From NCBI GenBank assembly GCA_023451265.1, contig JAEYAG010000255.1, forward strand, positions 1 through 8,308: a DNA stretch of 8,308 bases. Direction: 5' to 3'. Source of the stretch: Actinomycetes bacterium. Its GTDB lineage: Bacteria > Actinomycetota > Actinomycetes > Actinomycetales > Microbacteriaceae. Each line of letters opens with the position of its first letter. The first letter of the stretch is position 1. The notes beneath the pieces are model-generated. The model was given only the letters and a program-made list of their open reading frames with translations. It did no database searches and was not told the DNA's origin. Both the position numbers and the translations under genes were made by a program. Positions 6,033-8,308 of this stretch are shown here, piece after piece.

Positions 6033-7028
6033 TCACCCCACCTGCCCGGTCGACTCGCGCACCACGAGGGTCGGCGTCGCGACCTCGTGTCGGGCGGGGT
6101 TGCGCGCGAGCATGTCGGTCAGCTGCCGCAGCGCGAGCGCGCCCATGTCGCGGCGCGGCTGATCGACGCTCGTGAGCGTCGGACGCAGCTTCGACGCGAG
6201 GTCGATGTCGTCATAGCCGGCGACGCTCAGCGCGTCCGGCACCCGGATGCCCGCGTCGACCGCCCGTCCGATGAGGTCGACGGCCAGGCGGTCGTTCGCG
6301 CAGCACACCGCCGTCGGTGCGTCGTCGCCGCCGCCGGCGGCCGCAGCGATCAGCACCGCCGGGTCCGCCTCCACGACGGTCGCGTCCTCGAGTCCGAGTT
6401 CCCGCATCGTCGCGAGATACGAATCACGCCGCGCGACGGCAGCCGGGCGCTGCGATCCCGACAGGAGCGCGATGCGCCGGTGCCCGAGCGCGATGAGGTG
6501 GTGCATCGCGAGGCGCATCCCGGACCGGTCGTCGTTCGACACCTGACCCACTCCCGGCGGCAGATCGATCGGCCGCCCGACCACGACGAGGGGCACACGT
6601 CGGGCGAAATCGCCGATGGTGACGGCATCCGCCTGGCCCGACACGATCACGACGCCGTCGACACCCAGCGCCAGCATGCGCTCCAGGCGTGCCCGCAGCA
6701 CCTCGCGATCGCGACGCCCGTCGGCGATCACGACCGTCATCCCGCCCGCCTCGGCGGCATCCTCGACACCGTGCACGACGTCGGTGTGATAGCCGCTGCG
6801 TAGGTCATCGACCAGCACCCCGATCGTCTGACTGCGCCCGCGCACGAGCGACCGCGCCCACGGGTTCGACCGGTACCCGAGCCGGTCGGCGGCATCGAGG
6901 ATGCGCGCCCGGGTCTCGGCGCGCACCCCCGCATCCCCGCGCACCGCGAGAGACACGAGCGACTTCGACACGCCCGCCGCTGCGGCGACGTCGTGGATGG
7001 TGGGCGGCCGGTCCCGCTGCTCTCTCAC
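6033..7028 (-). CDS. LacI-family transcriptional regulator
   Basis: 331 residues, typical length. Dimeric repressor type: N-terminal helix-turn-helix, hinge helix, periplasmic-binding-like effector domain. Seen: HTH at 9-30 (PTIHDVAAAAGVSKSLVSLAV) with K22, S23 and L27 at the places of LacI Tyr17, Gln18 and Arg22; hinge helix with NPWARSLVRGRS (55-66); effector domain from TIGVLVDDL (68-76), with CANDRLAVDL (243-252), VAGYDDIDLA (269-278) and the closing TLTSVDQPRRDMG (284-296). Effector is probably a sugar or sugar phosphate by family, but not identifiable here. Start is GTG at 7028, which keeps the usual few residues before the HTH; the ribosome binding site is weak. Four candidate operators lie 20-68 bases upstream, so autoregulation is likely. 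The methyltransferase follows at once. Confidence 0.95.
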   Translation of the reverse strand: MREQRDRPPTIHDVAAAAGVSKSLVSLAVRGDAGVRAETRARILDAADRLGYRSNPWARSLVRGRSQTIGVLVDDLRSGYHTDVVHGVEDAAEAGGMTVVIADGRRDREVLRARLERMLALGVDGVVIVSGQADAVTIGDFARRVPLVVVGRPIDLPPGVGQVSNDDRSGMRLAMHHLIALGHRRIALLSGSQRPAAVARRDSYLATMRELGLEDATVVEADPAVLIAAAAGGGDDAPTAVCCANDRLAVDLIGRAVDAGIRVPDALSVAGYDDIDLASKLRPTLTSVDQPRRDMGALALRQLTDMLARNPARHEVATPTLVVRESTGQVG

Positions 7029-7047
7029 TCTGCCGGTCTACCAGCGG

Positions 7048-7096
7048 CTGGAGCGTTCCAGAACGTTCCAGCTGGAGCGTTCCACGAGCGTTCATG
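7048..7096. promoter_or_regulatory. Array of four LacI-type operator-like octamers GARCGTTC
   Basis: GAGCGTTC at 7051, GAACGTTC at 7061, GAGCGTTC at 7075 and GAGCGTTC at 7086. The first and third lie in near-palindromes TGGAGCGTTCCA (7049-7060, 7073-7084), the second in CAGAACGTTCCA, and the fourth is a weaker copy. A pseudo-palindrome with central CpG is what LacI-family hinge helices usually recognise. Centres are 10, 14 and 11 bases apart, so all four cannot be filled by separate dimers at once. It lies just upstream of lacI (start 7028) and 68 bases before the divergent HAD gene (start 7164), fitting control of both. Confidence 0.7.
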
Positions 7097-7107
7097 CGCC
7101 CGTGTCT

Positions 7108-7121
7108 GGGCGTATACGCCC
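7108..7121. promoter_or_regulatory. Perfect 14-base palindrome with possible -10 element
   Basis: GGGCGTATACGCCC is fully self-complementary. Its centre holds TATACG on both strands, which could serve as a -10 box for either direction, but no convincing -35 lies 16-18 bases away on either side. It may instead be a binding site for a second regulator. The rest of the HAD leader (7122-7163) shows only a 5-bp inverted repeat GGTCG/CGACC (7131-7144). Confidence 0.4.
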
Positions 7122-7163
7122 GCTTCGTACGGTCGTTGGCGACCCCGAACGAGAAGAGCCTCT

Positions 7164-8308
7164 GTGTCCGATCCCCACTCCCCCCTGCATCACGCGCCCC
7201 GCGCCCTCCTGCTCGACTTCGGCGGTGTCGTCTTCCAGACGACCAAGCGTCCGGCCGGTCGGGACGACCTCGCCGCGTCCCTCGTCGAGCGCGCCGCCCG
7301 GGCCGGACACGTGATCGACCGGGGCACGGTGCGCGCATCGCTGGATGCCGGGATCACGGCCCTCGGCCATTGGAAGCACGCCTCGAGCCGCCGCCTCGAA
7401 CCGCGCGAGATGACCCACCGCGAAGTCGTCGGCGACTTCCTCGTCGCCGACCTGCCGACGCCCGTCCGCACGCTCCTCGTCGCCGAAGCCGGCGAGGTGC
7501 TCGAAGAGCTCAACACGACACTCTCCGACCATGAGGTGCGCCCCGGCATCCGTGACCTCATCGCCGAGGCACAGCGCCGCGGCATCCCGCTCGGCATCGT
7601 CAGCAACGCGCACTCGGGTCGCAGCCACCGGCGACTGCTCGCCGCGCACGGTCTCGCGGAGGCCTTCGCCGTGCAGGTGTACAGCGACGAAGTCGGCATG
7701 CGCAAGCCGCACCCGCGCATGATCGAGCTCGCCGCGACGGCGCTGGGCGTCTCGCCCGCCGACGCCTGGTACGTCGGCGACACGCAGGACCGTGACGTCG
7801 TCGCGGGCCGCCGCGCGGGCGTCGGCGCGGTCGTCCTCACCGCGAGCAAGCACACCGACAACCCGCCGTTCGGCATCCCCGACAGCGCCGACGCCGTCTT
7901 CGAGACCCCCGAGGGGCTCTTCGAGGCGCTGCGGGATGCCGCGCAGCCGCGCCCCGCCACGAGCGCCACCCCGTCGTCGGCGCCCGTGTCCACCCCGGCT
8001 CCCCCCTCGACCGGGCGCGCGGCCCTGCTCATCGACCACGGCGGGGTCATCTCGATCTCGGTGCCCGACGACGCCGTGCTCGACGCATTCAGCGAGCGCC
8101 TCGCCGCACTTCTCGATGGGCCCGATGAGCGCGTCGACGCGGCGCGCGCCCGCGCGCTCATCGCGGCCGGTCGCGCCCGCCACCGGGCCTTCAAGGCCGA
8201 GCAGCGTGCGGCTGCCGCGGCCGGCGGCACGGACGGCATCCGCGAACTCGACGCGACGACCTTCTGGCGCGACTGCGTCGGCGCGGGCCGCGCCCCCCCC
8301 CCGCCGGC
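7164..8308 (+). CDS. HAD-superfamily hydrolase, apparent tandem two-domain protein, 3' end outside window
   Basis: At least 381 codons, no stop before the edge. First domain, about 12-257: motif I LLLDFGGVV with nucleophile D18; a helical cap (about 33-120); motif II SN at 147-148 (GIVSNAHSG); motif III K181 (GMRKPHPRM); motif IV YVGDTQDRDV with D206 and D211. This is a complete subfamily IA HAD core. A Pro/Ala/Ser/Thr-rich linker (258-285) follows, then a second motif I, ALLIDHGGVIS with D291, and a cap-like helical region until the edge. Likely a phosphatase or related phosphotransferase; both domains have Gly where many HADs have the second Asp of DxD, as in the DFGGV/DLGNV-type members. 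Start is GTG at 7164 behind a weak GAGAAGAG; codons before it show no family similarity. Divergent from lacI and probably under its control. A run of ten C near 8293-8302 makes the last residues doubtful. Confidence 0.88.
   Translation, partial: MSDPHSPLHHAPRALLLDFGGVVFQTTKRPAGRDDLAASLVERAARAGHVIDRGTVRASLDAGITALGHWKHASSRRLEPREMTHREVVGDFLVADLPTPVRTLLVAEAGEVLEELNTTLSDHEVRPGIRDLIAEAQRRGIPLGIVSNAHSGRSHRRLLAAHGLAEAFAVQVYSDEVGMRKPHPRMIELAATALGVSPADAWYVGDTQDRDVVAGRRAGVGAVVLTASKHTDNPPFGIPDSADAVFETPEGLFEALRDAAQPRPATSATPSSAPVSTPAPPSTGRAALLIDHGGVISISVPDDAVLDAFSERLAALLDGPDERVDAARARALIAAGRARHRAFKAEQRAAAAAGGTDGIRELDATTFWRDCVGAGRAPPPP

Noticed and set aside
3649..6162. Very long plus-strand open frame (837 codons) opposite eno and the methyltransferase
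   Set aside because: It is a mirror of the high-GC minus-strand genes: the translation is Arg/Asp/Val-rich without any family motif, while the opposite strand encodes complete enolase and methyltransferase with all key residues.
7131..7144. GGTCG-TTGG-CGACC inverted repeat in the HAD leader
   Set aside because: A 5-bp stem with a 4-base loop is common by chance at this GC content; no sign of a riboswitch or terminator.
7092..8183. 363-codon minus-strand open frame opposite the HAD gene
   Set aside because: No motif, skewed composition, and it would run across the lacI operator region; the plus strand carries all four HAD motifs.
1..8308. tRNA, rRNA, CRISPR, insertion sequence or prophage features
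   Set aside because: Looked for cloverleaf-like arms, spaced direct repeats, terminal inverted repeats and transposase motifs; none seen.

Overview
The window comes from a high-GC (roughly 70% by eye) Gram-positive actinobacterium. Gene order, protein style (FtsB and DUF501 family next to enolase), frequent GTG starts (five of eight genes as called here: eno, DUF501, ndh, lacI, HAD) and strong G/C third-position codon use suggest Microbacteriaceae, probably Microbacterium or a close relative. The genus is an inference; no rRNA or marker comparison was possible.

Minus strand, 5166 down to 1: a tightly packed housekeeping cluster read in the order enolase (eno), FtsB/DivIC-like septum protein, DUF501 protein, membrane-anchored subtilisin-like protease, and type II NADH dehydrogenase (ndh, 3' end outside the window). 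The first three are the conserved actinobacterial eno-ftsB-DUF501 block also known from mycobacteria. The protease overlaps the DUF501 gene by four bases and ndh follows after 20 bases, so the last three genes at least look like one transcript. A cluster of inverted repeats between eno and ftsB (3769-3865) may separate eno from the rest and makes the ftsB start uncertain.

Minus strand, 7028 down to about 5317: a LacI-family regulator followed by a class I SAM-dependent O-methyltransferase of the cation-dependent type, overlapping or nearly so. About 150 bases separate the methyltransferase from eno and hold a plausible eno promoter.

Plus strand, 7164 to the right edge: a HAD-superfamily hydrolase that appears to be a tandem two-HAD-domain protein, cut by the window end. 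It is divergent from lacI. The 135-base intergenic region carries four GARCGTTC octamers (pseudo-palindromic, central CpG, as LacI-family operators have) and one perfect 14-base palindrome, so LacI probably regulates itself and perhaps the HAD gene.

No tRNA, rRNA, CRISPR array, insertion sequence or phage gene was seen. The most unusual points are the operator array with the tandem HAD gene, the mycosin-like protease in a division/glycolysis cluster without type VII secretion genes in view, the hairpin cluster inside the nominal start of ftsB, and a strongly over-represented heptamer GGATGCC/GGCATCC.
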